Notes: generated from the letters alone by a model not told the origin. A stretch of 64,000 nt of DNA from Hyperoplus lanceolatus (GCA_026929865.2 CM049414.1:21283501-21347500); one strand, 5' to 3'; numbered from the stretch's first letter, positions 49,935 through 62,595 are shown. Translations and numbers: made by a program.

Positions 49935-50217
49935 TTTAAAATCAGTGAATATCTGTACAGGATTCCACTACCTGAATTTTATGTGTGAAAAAAAAAATCC
50001 AGTGTTAATACACAGCCTAGACTATGTATACGGGCATGTGTTGCTAGCTACAGTGGCTCCCCTTTGTTTACATACCCGTTTACAGAACATATGCTGTGTA
50101 TTAAAACCATATTTTCTTCAGTGCGCAAACAGTATACGAAAAGATAGCAGAATGGGAGGATATTGACAAAGTGATTTTGAAAACCATCGTTCTCCAGAAT
50201 CGCTGACTCCTCCTTTA
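49935..50217 (+). mobile_element. foldback MITE (GGAGTCAGCGATTCTGG family), left-truncated
   Basis: Carries ATCAGTGAATATCTG, CCAGTGTTAATACACAGCCT, CCCCTTTGTTTACATACC and a right end CCAGAATCGCTGACTCCTCC then TTTAA, as in the copies at 9589, 13161 and 29983. The terminal left motif is missing. Confidence 0.75.
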
Positions 50218-50827
<610 letters not shown>

Positions 50828-51369
50828 GATGGCGGCGCAGCCTATTAGCTTAGCCTAGCCACTTCATTGTACAACTTCCCCCGGGCAGAAATACCCTCAT
50901 AAATTCTGGAAAAAGAAGCGTGGGGGTTTGGATTGAGCAGCGGACCTTATAACCAGCTAGATTAAGATCCACCGTTCCTTTTATTTGGTGATTTACGGGC
51001 CGCCGTTGTTATGTTACCAAAGTAAACACTGTGTTACAAGTTCATTCCCGTTAAATTATCCCGTGAGCTCCTTGAGGGTTAAAGTGTATGGTGTCTTGAC
51101 ATCCTGGTGAGAAAGCAACACACTATGTTTATTCCTTTTGTCTTTAATTTTTTTTTTTTTTGCTGTTGGGATTTAGCGATTTCTTTGACAGCCTCTGAAA
51201 GTGCAGACGTTGCAGCAAAACAATTCCCCCTGGCACTATTTTGCAGGGACACCGCTGCTGCTTCCCGGGCTTAGCCCCGCCCTAGACGATTGTGATTGGT
51301 TTGAAGAAATAAAAACAGGCCAGCCCAGTTTCCCCCCGTATAGACGGCTCTAAATAGAGTATATGCGGG
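50828..51369. other. spacer
   Basis: Moderately GC-rich in parts; a T12 run near 51150. No gene recognised. Confidence 0.4.
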
Positions 51370-51492
51370 GCGGTTGATTGGTTATTGCTGGCAGCTGTGA
51401 GTGCTTAAACTGACTCCCCACACACCTGCTCCAACCCTGCAATAAGCCAGACAAGCAGAAAACAAAACAAAGACCCAGGCAGAATCATGACA
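51370..51492 (-). repeat. truncated LTR fragment, same family as 25048
   Basis: On the minus strand it starts TGTCATGATTCTGCCTGGGT, continues TTGCAGGGTT and CACTCACAGCTGCCAGCAAT, in the same order as the start of the solo LTR at 25048. Only about the first quarter is present. Confidence 0.7.
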
Positions 51493-51658
51493 CATGTGGT
51501 GTCTTGATTCAGGGGTTGATGAGGACGATCTCGGTTATGAAGGCTATAGCTATAAGGATAAGGGGTTTTGAAACAGCTGTTAAAGGGACTCTCGAGTCTC
51601 TTAGATTCCGGTTTATAACAAGCCTACCTTGAGACTCTCTGTGTCTAAACCCTGATTG

Positions 51659-51857
51659 TGCCAACGGAGACAGCCTGTCAATGGAGGAAAAAAGAAAAAG
51701 AAGTTGCCTACCAGACGAAAAGAAAAAAAGTACAAGAAAAAGAAAGGAATATAAAAGTTAAGAAGATGGAGCAACATTGTGTTTTGTTAATTTTTATTTT
51801 ACTGTATATCTCTGAAAAAAATGAATCATGGGATATGTTGGGACGAAGGATACATCT
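51659..51857 (-). repeat. inverted fragment of the 41037 element
   Basis: About 200 bp matching the reverse complement of 41205-41415, including GTTGCCTACCAGACGAAAAG, AAGTTAAGAAGATGGAGCAA and ATGGGATATGTTGGG-type strings. Ends of the element are absent. Confidence 0.8.
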
Positions 51858-52088
51858 GATGAGTAAAACTTAAAACGTGAAGGGAGAAAGGATTTTTTTG
51901 TGAAAAAAGGTGGTTTACTTTATGCCTGTGCGCCCTTTAGTAAAGTGCGTGCGTATTATAAAACACACGCACAGTTAGAAAAAGTTACGTCCATTTCACC
52001 GCCGGCAACGTATCAAAGAGAGATGTTGTGCATTATTTCTTCTTGATAAATACGAGAAGATAAAATACTCCTGAGAAATACACACAAT
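51858..52088. other. spacer
   Basis: Nothing recognised. Confidence 0.4.
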
Positions 52089-52645
52089 TCGTGGTGCACT
52101 CACACTAGGCAGGTTTGCCTGTTCCGTGCTGCAGAAAGATCCCCCCCCCCCCCACTCCTCCGCTGGCCCGTGGTCACATTGCTACCAAAGGCCGCGGCTG
52201 CTGGAATTTGTAGAACAACAATGGAGAACAACAGCAGTTGCGGGTTGCCCCAAACACCTCTGAATTTGTGTGGGTCTTATCCAGCTGCGACCATGGCTGC
52301 GACTGAATACTGTCGCCGGTCCAAATTTCTTGCAAACTCTCCACTTCGCGATCGCACCGGAACCCACTCATGAACCTCTTGCCGCCATTGTTTACAATTG
52401 TTTGGGGGAAGGAGGGTCACGCATGGACTACGTCAGCCAGCTCAGGTTGCGTATCCGTGCGTGTGCGTGTGTCATCTCATTAGCATCTGTACTTTGGTCA
52501 CGGCACACCTCTCCCAAGTGTGCCGTGACCAAGGGGCTGTTCCGTGCTGGAATACGGATGGCGTGGTCACACTAGCCAAACGTTCTAGACTTTAGTATGC
52601 AAATAAGCTCGGGCACGGGACAGCGGCCCTAGTGTTAGTGAGCCC
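52089..52645. mobile_element. possible DNA element with decayed ends
   Basis: The left edge (CTCACACTAGGCAGG ... TGTTCCGTGCTG) and right edge (complement of CCCTAGTGTTAGTGAGCCC, and TGTTCCGTGCTGG) look like imperfect inverted ends. The interior is GC-rich and open on several frames at once, as repeats often are. A perfect 15-bp stem hairpin lies at 52494-52532. Boundaries uncertain. Confidence 0.35.
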
Positions 52646-53180
52646 TAAGTCTCCTAGTTATCGCTGTGTGATAAATATTCCTAGCGTTGTCTCATCTCTA
52701 GAGTCTCAGAAAAAATAAAAAGAAGAGTGGTACAATCTCTCAAAGGAGACTCAATATGATACCAACGGTTGCAGCACAGCCTCAATTATGACCCAGTTTA
52801 TCACATACAAATCTGTCATGGATTAATAATGCATTAGTTGGGATTTAGGTGTTTTGCAACAAGGCTAATTTGCATAAGGAGGGCAATTTTACACAGAATT
52901 TTTGAATATTCCCTAATTTACTTACATCCGAATCCCTTTGAGTGTCCGTTGTGAATTGGACTTTATCTTTTTCTCTCAAATGTTAAGTGGCCGCAAAAGC
53001 AGCGCATCTGTTGTTGTGGATTTGGCCCTTGTCTCGGAAAAGTCATCTCTTGAAATGTGATCCCTAAATGATTGAAAGATGAGAAGCAATTTTTTCCTAC
53101 ATGGTTATCTTACGTGTTGTCTCAATGTGTTTGTTATTAGTATTTGTCAGTAGCACTGCCTATTGATCTGGCAGTCTCAA
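52646..53180. other. spacer
   Basis: Nothing recognised. Confidence 0.4.
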
Positions 53181-53183
53181 GCC

Positions 53184-53540
53184 TGTTACATACTCCGCGA
53201 GAAGAAAGAACAAAGTTCTCGGTGACAGAGCTGCGAGAAGAAAATGACGTCATTTTCTTCTCTCAGCTCTTGTTCAGCTGTTCTCGCAGCTTGTTCTCGA
53301 CACATAGTCCAGGCCGAACTTTCTTCTCGCAGCTTGTCCGAGAACTATTGTGTGATTGGTCAATGAGGAAAATCAGCTGGCGCTACTATGTTAACAGCGC
53401 GTGACGTGTGCCGCGGTGAGGAGTTCGGCACTTGAGTTCTTGTGAAGTATGACATGTCCAGACCAGAAAGAACTTTGTTCTTGTTCTCGCAGCTCTTGTC
53501 AGCGAGAAGTCTGTTCTTTCTTCTCGTGGAGTATGTAACA
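53184..53540. mobile_element. 357-bp MITE with 30-bp TIRs and internal motif repeats
   Basis: Ends TGTTACATACTCCGCGAGAA and complement (one mismatch in the first 30), with 3-bp direct repeat GCC at 53181-53183 and 53541-53543. The interior repeats a TTCTCGCAGCT motif several times in both orientations. At 53235-53262 there is a perfect 28-bp palindrome centred on TGACGTCA. A decayed end of the same family is at 34825. It lies about 1.2 kb upstream of the opsin exon. Confidence 0.88.
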
Positions 53541-53543
53541 GCC

Positions 53544-54703
53544 TTCAGTCCACCCACATTAATCTTGCTCGGGCAAATTGTTGAGCTGAATTGCTCCACA
53601 CATCTACAGACTGTTCTATTGTCCTGCTGCATCTTCATGCATATATAGGTCTCTCCTCTACTTTGACCTTGTCATATAATGCACTTGCAAGATCTCAAAA
53701 ACATGTTCTTACGCAAGTGCTCTGAACTGAGCGCTTACAACAACGTCAATTGTATTTTCCACAATGAGGACAGAATTGGATGTCTCTGTTATAGGTCGGA
53801 CTGTAGACATGTATGAGAGCCAGAGATATGGCAGGCAGCATAGTTTAAGTTAAGCATAGGAGAAATGTACATTCTATATCTTATTCTTGATGGCTGTTTT
53901 GTTTTTATTGTCCCCTTTTAAACGTATTTGTTCTATTTCCTTAATACATTTTACCCCAAATCACTTTTCGTCATTCTTGTGGCTTTTTATTTGTGAAAGT
54001 CTCTTTTCATGGCAGTGGTGATGTCACCACGATCTCACCTCTCAGCCAATCACATGCCCCAATGCCCCATAAGCAAGCCAATCGAAACCGCTAACAATTT
54101 AGTTGGTTAGCAATGATGCTGCTGCTTTCGGATTAATAGTAACTAACATCTTCCTTGTATAACTGTGTGTTAGCTGCAGTTTGAGAAATTTGTTACAGTC
54201 CGGTTTCAGTCGGACTGACACAATAAATCAATGTTTCTCTAACGTGTTGTAATTGTACTGAGTGAGCCAGCGTACTCAACCCCAGGAACCTGACACTGAA
54301 AGCAGCTAAATGGAAGTCCGCCGATGTTCATTCTTCACACTATTACTGCGATGTGTCAAAATGTCTCCCATGAAAAGAACCTATGATGGGTTTCCTCTGT
54401 TGTTTTCTTAAACTTTCACACAACTGAGAGAAACCCTTATACGAAAAGAGCATGTCCTCTCATTCTTTATGATGTCAGTCAGGGAAATGGGCAGTTCCTT
54501 ACCCCACTCCAGTGACACATTATGTCAAATTGACACTTGTGACATGTGTTTTTGATTGCCGTCTCTCACAATCGACACAATCAATTTTGCGATTACCGGC
54601 TCATGAATTATTTTACGCATGTGTGCATTTTTTAAACTGAATGCAGAGGTATACTGTTTGTAATTTGAGCAAGCACATTCACATTCTCACTTGCACTTCA
54701 CAG
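53544..54703. other. sequence upstream of the opsin exon
   Basis: No open frame supported. Around 54080-54290 the order AATAAATCAATGTTTCTCTA ... CCCCAGGAACCTGACAC looks LTR-like, but I cannot find a TG start or target duplication. Opsin 5' untranslated exons may lie here or further upstream; none can be recognised. Confidence 0.4.
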
Positions 54704-54844
54704 GACACGCCCCACTGATGGCAGTGATGGAGAACGAGACGTGGCCCTCCTACCTGCCCCACTACCTCCTCCACGGTGACCCCTTTGCCTCCAAGCTGTC
54801 TAAAGGGGCGGATATCGCCGCAGCGTTTTACATCCTTATCATAG
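54704..54844 (+). CDS. opn5: OPN5/neuropsin-family opsin, first coding exon (partial gene)
   Basis: Opsins of this group are retinal-binding G-protein-coupled photoreceptors; neuropsin (OPN5) is UV/violet-sensitive in birds and fish. The exon follows an acceptor (CTTGCACTTCACAG, AG 54702-54703). Translation can start at ATG 54718 or ATG 54727. It encodes 42 residues plus one base, including an N-glycosylation sequon NET (residues 6-8), LPHYLLHGDPFASKLS, which closely resembles the neuropsin N-terminus, and the start of transmembrane helix 1 (AAAFYILIIG). The donor is ATAG|GTCAGT (GT 54845). It joins in phase to the exon at 62476. The presence of an acceptor just before the ATG implies an upstream non-coding exon. 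Paralogue (opn5 itself or an OPN5-like duplicate) is not decided by this fragment. Confidence 0.85.
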
Positions 54845-55048
54845 GTCAGTCTCTCATTTCCAGGCATGCTTTCTATTAATCTCTCCATAAATGTCCGTAG
54901 TTCATCTTGACTTTTAAAATCGGCATATACTGTAAGTGCTCCTGCAATCATCACCACTTGATGGCTTCTTCCGTCACCCTTCGGACAACACAAAGTATGA
55001 TGTATGATGTGAAAGAGATAATTATGTATTGTGTAGAATTGTCCGAAA

Positions 55049-55049
<1 letters not shown>

Positions 55050-55130
<81 letters not shown>
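55050..55130. repeat. (AAT)27 trinucleotide repeat
   Basis: Perfect ATA/AAT tract of 81 bp giving a false poly-Ile frame. Confidence 0.98.
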
Positions 55131-55131
<1 letters not shown>

Positions 55132-55252
55132 TGTATCGCTTGTGCTCTACAATAACATCTCACTGCGACGCAATATGGTAAAAATAGAAGATGATGTAGT
55201 AATGATAATAACAGCCTGTCGCATGCAATACAATACATGCTTGAAGTAACGG

Positions 55253-55330
55253 ATGCACTTCAAGGCAAGTTTATTTATACTGCACGATTCAGAGTGGCCA
55301 TTCAAAGTGTTTAACAGGGGCATAAAATAC
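55253..55330 (+). repeat. teleost retroposon fragment
   Basis: CAAGGCAAGTTTATTTATAC ... CATTCAAAGTGTTTAAC matches a string widespread in fish genomes (usually CAAGGCAAGTTTATTTATAT...CAAAGTGCTTTAC). Confidence 0.6.
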
Positions 55331-55728
55331 ATCAAGATTAGACATTATAAATTGCATTTAAGAAATATAGTAAAAACAAAGAAAAACACTTCAAGATTAG
55401 CCTACATTAGGCCGATCACATCCGTGTCTGTTCGGACTGAGGTCTCTTTCCCCGACTTCGAGTATAGATGAGAGTTGGCAATTAAATACCAGTTGACACA
55501 ATATTCAAGTTTTCAAGCATGCAGAATTTGATCAAGCCATTAAGAAAGCGGTGGAGTTCTGTGTTGGAATTGTCGTGTCAGTTTGGTTGAACTTTCCGGA
55601 CGTAGGTGTGCAGGAAACACAGGAAGCTGAATCTGGGTTTACTTTGGCTGTGGGAGTGTTAAGGAAGCGTTCTATGTGCATAATAGGAAATTCCATCACA
55701 ACTCCTTGTAACACCAGTATTGTAGTGT

Positions 55729-55800
55729 GCGGGAGGCGGCAGTAGCTCAGTCTGTGGCGACTTGACTTTGGAACTGAAGGGTTGTCGGTGGCAGGAGGGC
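55729..55800 (+). repeat. tRNA-derived SINE head
   Basis: GGCGGCAGTAGCTCAGTCTG (A-box-like TAGCTCAGTCTG), then GACTTG...GGAACTGAAGGGTTGTCGGT, the decayed B-box half. This is the start of a common teleost SINE; the body and tail are missing or unrecognisable. Confidence 0.7.
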
Positions 55801-57045
55801 TTACAAAAGGGTCATTTTTGAGGGTACGCTCGGTTGCAGTACGATGTCAGATCATATTGAGGCATGAGTGTAATTGGTGAATTAGGAATTACACATTCTA
55901 TTTTTAAAGGAAATGAAGTGTACTTATGGGTAATGGGCTTAAAATGATTGTATTAGGGGCATAGTGTTTTGGCGTATCTGGGTACAAACACATTTTAAAC
56001 ACATTTCAGTGAGGTTTATCAAACTTAAATGACAATATCTTTCATTTGGATTTAAAAATATGCCATTTCAGATGCTGACTATCATTAACCCCCCAAATTA
56101 AATAGTTAGAATAATATTTGTGGATTTAGGTTTACAGGGGCTATACATCACTTTTCATTGCATTGGGCCAATCTTCGGTAATTCTATCAGGTATCATTAC
56201 AACGTGTGATTATATTCCAGCACACGTGCCCTGTCCTTATCTCATCAACACATGCACAAATACACAAGGACATGAAGCATGAGGATAATCCTCACAGAGA
56301 CCTTGTTGCTTCAAAGGGTCCGACAAGAAGATTTACATGAGTCTATTGGTCTGGGTGAACACAGATCCCACACAAACACACATTCTTTGATCTGTCAGTG
56401 GGCTGAGGGGAGGTCTGCAGAGATGCCCATACCGGCAGCAGCAGAATGCAAATGCATTGAGTGTGAGCCATCGCAGGTTTATGCGCTTTCAGTTTTAGTT
56501 ATCACTGGCTTCCCATGATATAATAGGCTGTTAACTCCTCTATTTTCTATGACAGCGCAGTGGTTTTGCCAATTTTGCGATCGGAGTAAAAAACAATGAT
56601 TGGATTTCTGTAATATGTGTACCGATCGATTGTCCGCAGGCAAGCATGACAAATGATTAAATGGATGCAGTATACTCATATATTCCGGCAAGCTTTCCCT
56701 GTCACATGTGTCCCAGCAACCACGGTGTGTGCCTTTTTAATATAGAGACACAAGCAAGCAATAGGAACATGAGGCCTCAATATAATGGGGTTAAAAGAAA
56801 GGTTGAGAGGGATTGTTGTGTGGGCTCCGTTTCAGTATAATTGACAGTGATGATAATAGGGATAAACCATGACAAACTGCGTTTAACAATCAGCTTGTCG
56901 GTCTTTATTTCTAGCAAGTTACCCGTTCGCTATACATTATCCCTTATTTAACCAAGGTTATTGCGTATACCGTCTCAAGTTGTGCACATGATATAATTTA
57001 ATTCCCTTTGATTTCTGTTCTGATTGAAGTGGGAGGAAATGGTAC

Positions 57046-57080
57046 TGTGTGTGTGTGTGTGTGTGTGTGTTTGTGTGTGT
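57046..57080. repeat. short (GT)n, interrupted
   Basis: GT units with one T-for-G interruption, about 35 bp. Confidence 0.95.
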
Positions 57081-57289
57081 GGGGCTTTGAAGATAGCAGG
57101 ATTGTAGATGTACTGTGAAATGAGTTATTTTACTAATTTGTTTGGTTAGGCTTTTAATTTAATTTATTTACCTGTGCTTATTTTTTTCCTCATTTTATAG
57201 ATAGTATATCCTCCCACTTGTATTTGACCTTTGTGTTAAGTTATTGATATTGTTTTAGTTATTTCTCATACTGCTCTGTTTGTGGATGG

Positions 57290-57430
57290 GGGAGGGGGAT
57301 ATGGCTTTTTTCTTTTCTTTATAATGTAAAGCATTTTGTGCTACCTTTTTATGTATGAAACATGATATATCAATACACTTTGATTTTGATATACATGCTA
57401 TAATAAAATTAAATAAATATAAATAAAGCT
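57290..57430 (+). repeat. probable LINE/SINE 3' tail
   Basis: TAATGTAAAGCATTTTGTGC ... ATGTATGAAACATGATATAT ... AATAAA resembles the GTAAAGCACTTTGTG...ATGAAAAGTGCTATATAAATAAAG tail of common fish retroposons. 5' part absent. Confidence 0.5.
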
Positions 57431-57599
57431 CGATATGATTTGAACACATGCACATTTTTTATTTGCTTGTGAAATTACTGCTGGAAATTCTTGAACAAAG
57501 AAATAAAAAAATATATTGCTAAGAAGCTTTCATGCCTGGCTAAGGTGGAATTGGTGTATTGATATTAGCAGGGAATGATGAGACAATTGTGGTGTTTTA

Positions 57600-59035
57600 C
57601 CATTTGATTTTTTTAGCTGTGAAGATATTTGTGCCGATCACACATGTTTAATGGGAAACAGCTTCATGCCCTCAAGGCTCAGTGTGGTTAACCCTGGGTC
57701 AAGATTGATCGTTTTTTCCACCATCTTTTTTTCTGTACAAAACTACTGAGGAAGAAAGAGAGGTGATCTCTGATCTGTTGCTGAGCAGGTCAATGATCAG
57801 ATGATGGTAGAGACAGCGGTGCCATACAGAAGCTGTCTCACTGTACAATGTACCTGCTGCATTCATTTCTGTGCAGCGGAAAATGCCATAAAGTGCAATG
57901 GAGACTGACAAATAAATCATGATATTGATAAAGCATGCAATGATCAAAGTCAGGATTCCAATTTGAATTCTGCAGTTAATGCATTCCATATGTTGATTCC
58001 CTTGAAGTCAAAATGACGATGTACTACTCACTTGGGGAATATCTAACATCTGTGCCAGACCGCTATCTCTGGCAGCCATCTCACTGGCTGAGATTTACAA
58101 GTTAGGAAAGTATGGAACATGCTGTTAATCCAGCCTGAACTAGTGACATGTTTTTTGTCGGCCAGTGAGGACTGCTTTCCCACTCTGAAGCACTTGAAAT
58201 ATATGGCCGTAGATACTTGATTTTGTATTGAAGTGCAGAAATACAAGCACCAGTGCACGTACTCCACCAGACACCCATCTTCCTGATAATGGTGTGACAA
58301 AACACAGTGATACACATTTCCAGATCGAATGAAGATGTGAAGCCCCCCTAACCACAGCAAAGAGGATTATACCAGGATATACGTATCTTATCTGTCGTGG
58401 ATGAGCTACAGCCACTTCAAAACACAATTGGTAATATCTTATACCGTATTAAAATAATGGAACAGCTCTACAGGGTCTGGCGAGAGTAGCAGATGGACTG
58501 AGAATGCAGCTGGATAATAGGCTTAGATATATATCTAACTCATTCTCCGTCAATTCAATTACCCTGTGTGGTTTTCCATTTTCATTATCCATTTTCCCCA
58601 CGCGGTTCCAATCTGGAGTGCTCAACGTCGGCCCACTGTTTGCCAAGAGCATATGAGGAGATGTTATTAATTAATTTTAATTCGCATTTTTACCCACATT
58701 TGTTGCTTTTATTTATTAATTAATTTGGTTTGTAGCCGTGTATTAAGCGGGATAATGCATAGCGAATGTGCTATCTTACCCACGTTAGTACTTGGAGCTA
58801 TTCCGCGCTGAAGTTATTTGTGCAGATCAAACATGGCGAATGGGAAGCAGCTGTCTGGCCCGCGGCTCGGTGGCCGGGAGGCTTATCGTTGTTAACCTCC
58901 TTCCAAGATGGATTTTCTTTTCTTTCTTTGCATGACTGTCGAGGGAAACAATTAGAAATTATTTTCAGTTGGTCGGATTGTGGTAGACAGTGTTGTCGCA
59001 CAGAAGTGGTCACATAAGACAATGGACCTGCCCCC
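57600..59035. repeat. diverged direct duplication within opsin intron 1
   Basis: 57618-57870 and 58806-59030 align in the same orientation: GAAG(A/T)TATTTGTGC, GATCA-ACATG, AATGGGAA-CAGCT, then later GGTAGA-ACAG-G-TG and ATG-ACCTGC. About 65-75 percent identity by eye with indels. No coding frame is conserved between them. Confidence 0.55.
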
Positions 59036-62000
59036 TAGGTATGTTCTGTTTTACAATAAGAATGACTGTTGCTGAAAAATTATCATTCAACAGGAATGCA
59101 TTCATGGGTTTTACATTCTCTGCACAAACTGGTAAGAGACACCAGTACATGTTTTTGCATCCCCATGCCAGACATCCATTAGTGCTCCCATATGGATAGA
59201 ATATAATCAGGGAAGGTGTTATTGTTATTTTGTCATTGCTTGATGTCAGCATCATAGCATTCCTGTCACCAATGTCCCTGATGTGATACACACCTGGTTA
59301 TTAAAGGTGGACCATGTAACTTTGGGTGTGTAAGAGTGTTGCAGGAATTCTCTTATCAAAAACCCAAGTGTTTTAAATAAAGAGATCTGGCGAGGCATTT
59401 TTCAAAGTCTGGTAGATTTTTACTTGCGACAGTAAAGCAAGGGTACAACAATGTATCAGGTTGCATACATGGTTGAATACAAAGACTGAACAGAAACAGC
59501 AGAGGTTATATCAGACAATTAATGTGTATGCGAACAAGACTGTTCGTGTGTCCAGGTCCTTGAGTTTCTAGCAAGATCTGGTGGATGAGTTTTAATTACG
59601 GAGACATGAGATGATTCAAGAACTTGACCTTGTACATAAAGTCTCCCCCTCTTTCATCTTGGTCTTCAGTATGTGTGTGTAAAACCAACTGTGTGTATGT
59701 GTTTCACAGAAGATGTTTCTCACAGGATACAGGTGTACTAATTCATATATTGTAATCAAGCAATACACTGGGAGATTTTAGGGAGTTCCCCTTCATAAAC
59801 TTTTAACCATCGTGAACATGAATACATCTGTGTAGAGCCAAAATCTTTGAGGCTCTTAAGTTGACTAGAACAAAGTTCACAGCAGAAAGCATGAATTGTT
59901 TGCAGCATTAAAATATTATACAATTAATGCAAACTAAATTCTGTTAACAAAGAGAAGTGAACGTTTTGTAAGGTTCATTCTCCTAACTGAATAAACAAAC
60001 TTTCCTCACTGGAAAATCAGATTTGTGGAACACTGTTTGAAGTTAGAAAGCTACCTGAAAAGTTACTGTTTCACTGTTATAATTTACAGAAGCAGGGCCC
60101 ACAGTTTTGTTTGTTGGCCTATGTAATGTACGATCCCTTACGTTTAATGCAATCGTTGTCAAGGTATTGTCAAGTATTACTATTACCTATTACTGTGACT
60201 TTAACTCAAGGCTTTTCCCTGTAACATTTGGTTGTTCAAGAAATAGGCTAACCCTGTCAGGGTCACTGTGTCACACAGCCTCAGACATAATGTTCAAAAC
60301 ATGGGCCAAAAGCCATGGAGATCTATCTGGCCATTAGATGGAGGAAGCTGGTCAGAACAGATGCAGAAGGGTGAGTGAGTCATGGCTTCATTACTGGGCT
60401 GTCATATTCTTCACCTCCCCCACATTGCTATAAATGAGAGGAGCATGGCACTGGTTCACTGGAAAAGGCCATTTTCTTTGAGTTGGAAGAACTTTTAAAT
60501 GCATTTGTACATTTATCCTGTATATAATCTATATCACATATAGTCTCACGTATAGCAATCTTTCAATAACATTTTGATGTTGCCAGTAGATGTAATAATT
60601 TTCTAGCCCTGAAGCTTTTACTCGTCATGTTGCATTTAGACTGAGCATTTGTAGGTAATTAGTAGTTTGATAGAATAGAGAGAATAGAGATTCATATTTG
60701 ATAGTCTACACAACCTTAGCAGGAAGTAAAATTAAGGCAGAAAATAACTATGATGAAATTTGTTTACACTTAATATTGCAATTTTAACTTTAATTAATTT
60801 AAAAACTCTTGTACATCTTTTGGTTCATTTAAAACCATTTAAAAAAAAGACCATAATGCCATAATTCCATAATGCAGATATGACGGCACACAATGTAAGC
60901 AATGAAAGAGTGGGTATCTCTTTGTGGTCTTTCCTAATTGTTGTTCAATTTAGCTGCATAATTAAGGCTGGTTATGGGGAAGGTTTCCATGGTTACAAAT
61001 TAAAGGCTCTCATGCACAGTATACTGTACAAGGGACCAATTTGTGGCGTGATTGTTAAAAATGGCATTACAATTGAGTTTCTTTAATGTGATTTAAGCCC
61101 CATGTGAGGTTAGTTTGGGCGTGCAGTATTATCCTATCAGACTCACTGGTATATAAAACTTAACAACAAAATGTTTAATTTAATAAGCAGAAAGTAATTA
61201 GTTACCCACACACAAGACCGTTCATGAGTTGCACTCCACTTGAGCTGCACTCAACAAGTTAAGCCCTCAAATTCCACTGATTATTCAAAGTGACCTTCGC
61301 TAGTGGCACTCACCTGGAACATAATCACGTCCTGGTTTTATTTTTTAAAACTGTGAGCTATTGAATGTTTGCCAGCTTACTGAGGCTGAAGCATTCCTTT
61401 TTTTCAATCTTGCTTGACAAAGGGAACACACACAAAGTCACATTACTGTTGTACATTTGAAGTGCTGACAGTCCTCTGACAGAAGGAATAAAAGCTTGAC
61501 TTTGATTCTGAACGCATTATTGTATCTTGCAGGAATTAGATGATCAATTTACTTACATTTTGTTTCTTGTTTATATAAATGCCTTTCAGATGGCTATTAT
61601 TGGCTCTCTGGAGGACAGTCCATATTTATTCCTTAGTAAATATTGTAATATTATTCTCTTTTTCTCTCTCCCTGACTATTTTCTCATATGTGGCATTGTA
61701 TGGGATGAGAGAAATTCATAATATTGGGATTTTTGCACTGATGCATGCTTCCTCTCTACTCTAAATCAACTGGCATTTAGATTGATGACATTTTTTGACA
61801 TTGATGGATTTTATTTCCTGTTGTGTAAGCTTGGTTTTTATCTCTCCTTCTGTCTTTTCAAACATGTCCTGATCCATTTTTGATGAAAGCGCTTACATGT
61901 AAGCAGGACTTATACAGCTTCCCCCTCTTTGAAGTGTTATTATTGTGTTTGTGCCTAAAAATTCATAGTAGGCTTGTTCAATGTGCCTTTGAAAGAAAAA

Positions 62001-62475
62001 TGGAATGTGGAGATATAGGATTTTCAGGCTTCAGAGCATCTTCTCTATTATGAGCTATTTGCAATGCACCTGTCCATATAGAGGAACTATACTGTCATTC
62101 GAATTTGAGTTTTTTTTCTTGCTGATCTGGCAGTTTGCCTCAAGAAGAGCATCAACTACACTGTCGGTAATTCTTATGAAATAAGCCACTTGATTAATAG
62201 GCTACACATCCCTAACTGGGTCTGTCAGCAGAATTGGATTTTCAATTTGTAGATACTGTGATATTTCATCAAGTTCTGAGATGTCTTTGTGAAGCTGTTG
62301 TGCAACATTATTCTGTATATTTTATCTATTTATTATTTTTTTTATAAAATTTGAATATTTAGCTTTTCATGGAAGGTGGCAGATGGTTGTTATACTGATG
62401 TGGAAAGCTTCTGGTAGCAGTGCTATCATGGTAATCATGATTGTTCATTTATTTCTCCCTCTCTCTATCTTTCAG

Positions 62476-62595
62476 GAATCATGTCTGCAACAGGGAATGG
62501 CTATGTCATATTTATGACCATCAAACGCAAGACCAAATTGAAGCCTCCGGAGCTCATGACTGTTAATCTGGCCATCTTTGACTTTGGCATATCAG
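62476..62595 (+). CDS. opn5: OPN5/neuropsin-family opsin, second coding exon
   Basis: 120 bp, acceptor CTCTATCTTTCAG, donor TCAG|GTACTG (GT 62596), phase 1 on both sides and in frame with the exon ending at 54844. It encodes residues 43-82: the rest of helix 1 with the conserved GN pair (TGNGYV, Asn50 = position 1.50), the basic first intracellular loop (TIKRKTKLKPPE), and helix 2 with NLAIFD, where Asp78 is the conserved 2.50 residue. The exon ends at GIS, the place where neuropsin continues VVGKPF. The chromophore-binding lysine and DRY-like motifs lie beyond the window. Confidence 0.9.

Larger units (their letters stand above)
54845..62475 (+). other. opsin intron 1 (7.6 kb)
   Basis: GT-AG intron. 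Besides the features listed separately it holds AT-rich sequence with no coding potential. Two stretches about 1.19 kb apart (57600-57870 and 58790-59035) are diverged direct copies. TTAAAGGTGGACCATGTAAC at 59302 looks like a MITE end with no partner found. Confidence 0.75.

Noticed and set aside
52170-52595. Several overlapping 60-100-codon frames
   Set aside because: GC-rich sequence of a probable decayed repeat; frames on both strands contradict each other.
54907-55238. Poly-isoleucine frames
   Set aside because: Made by the (AAT)27 repeat.
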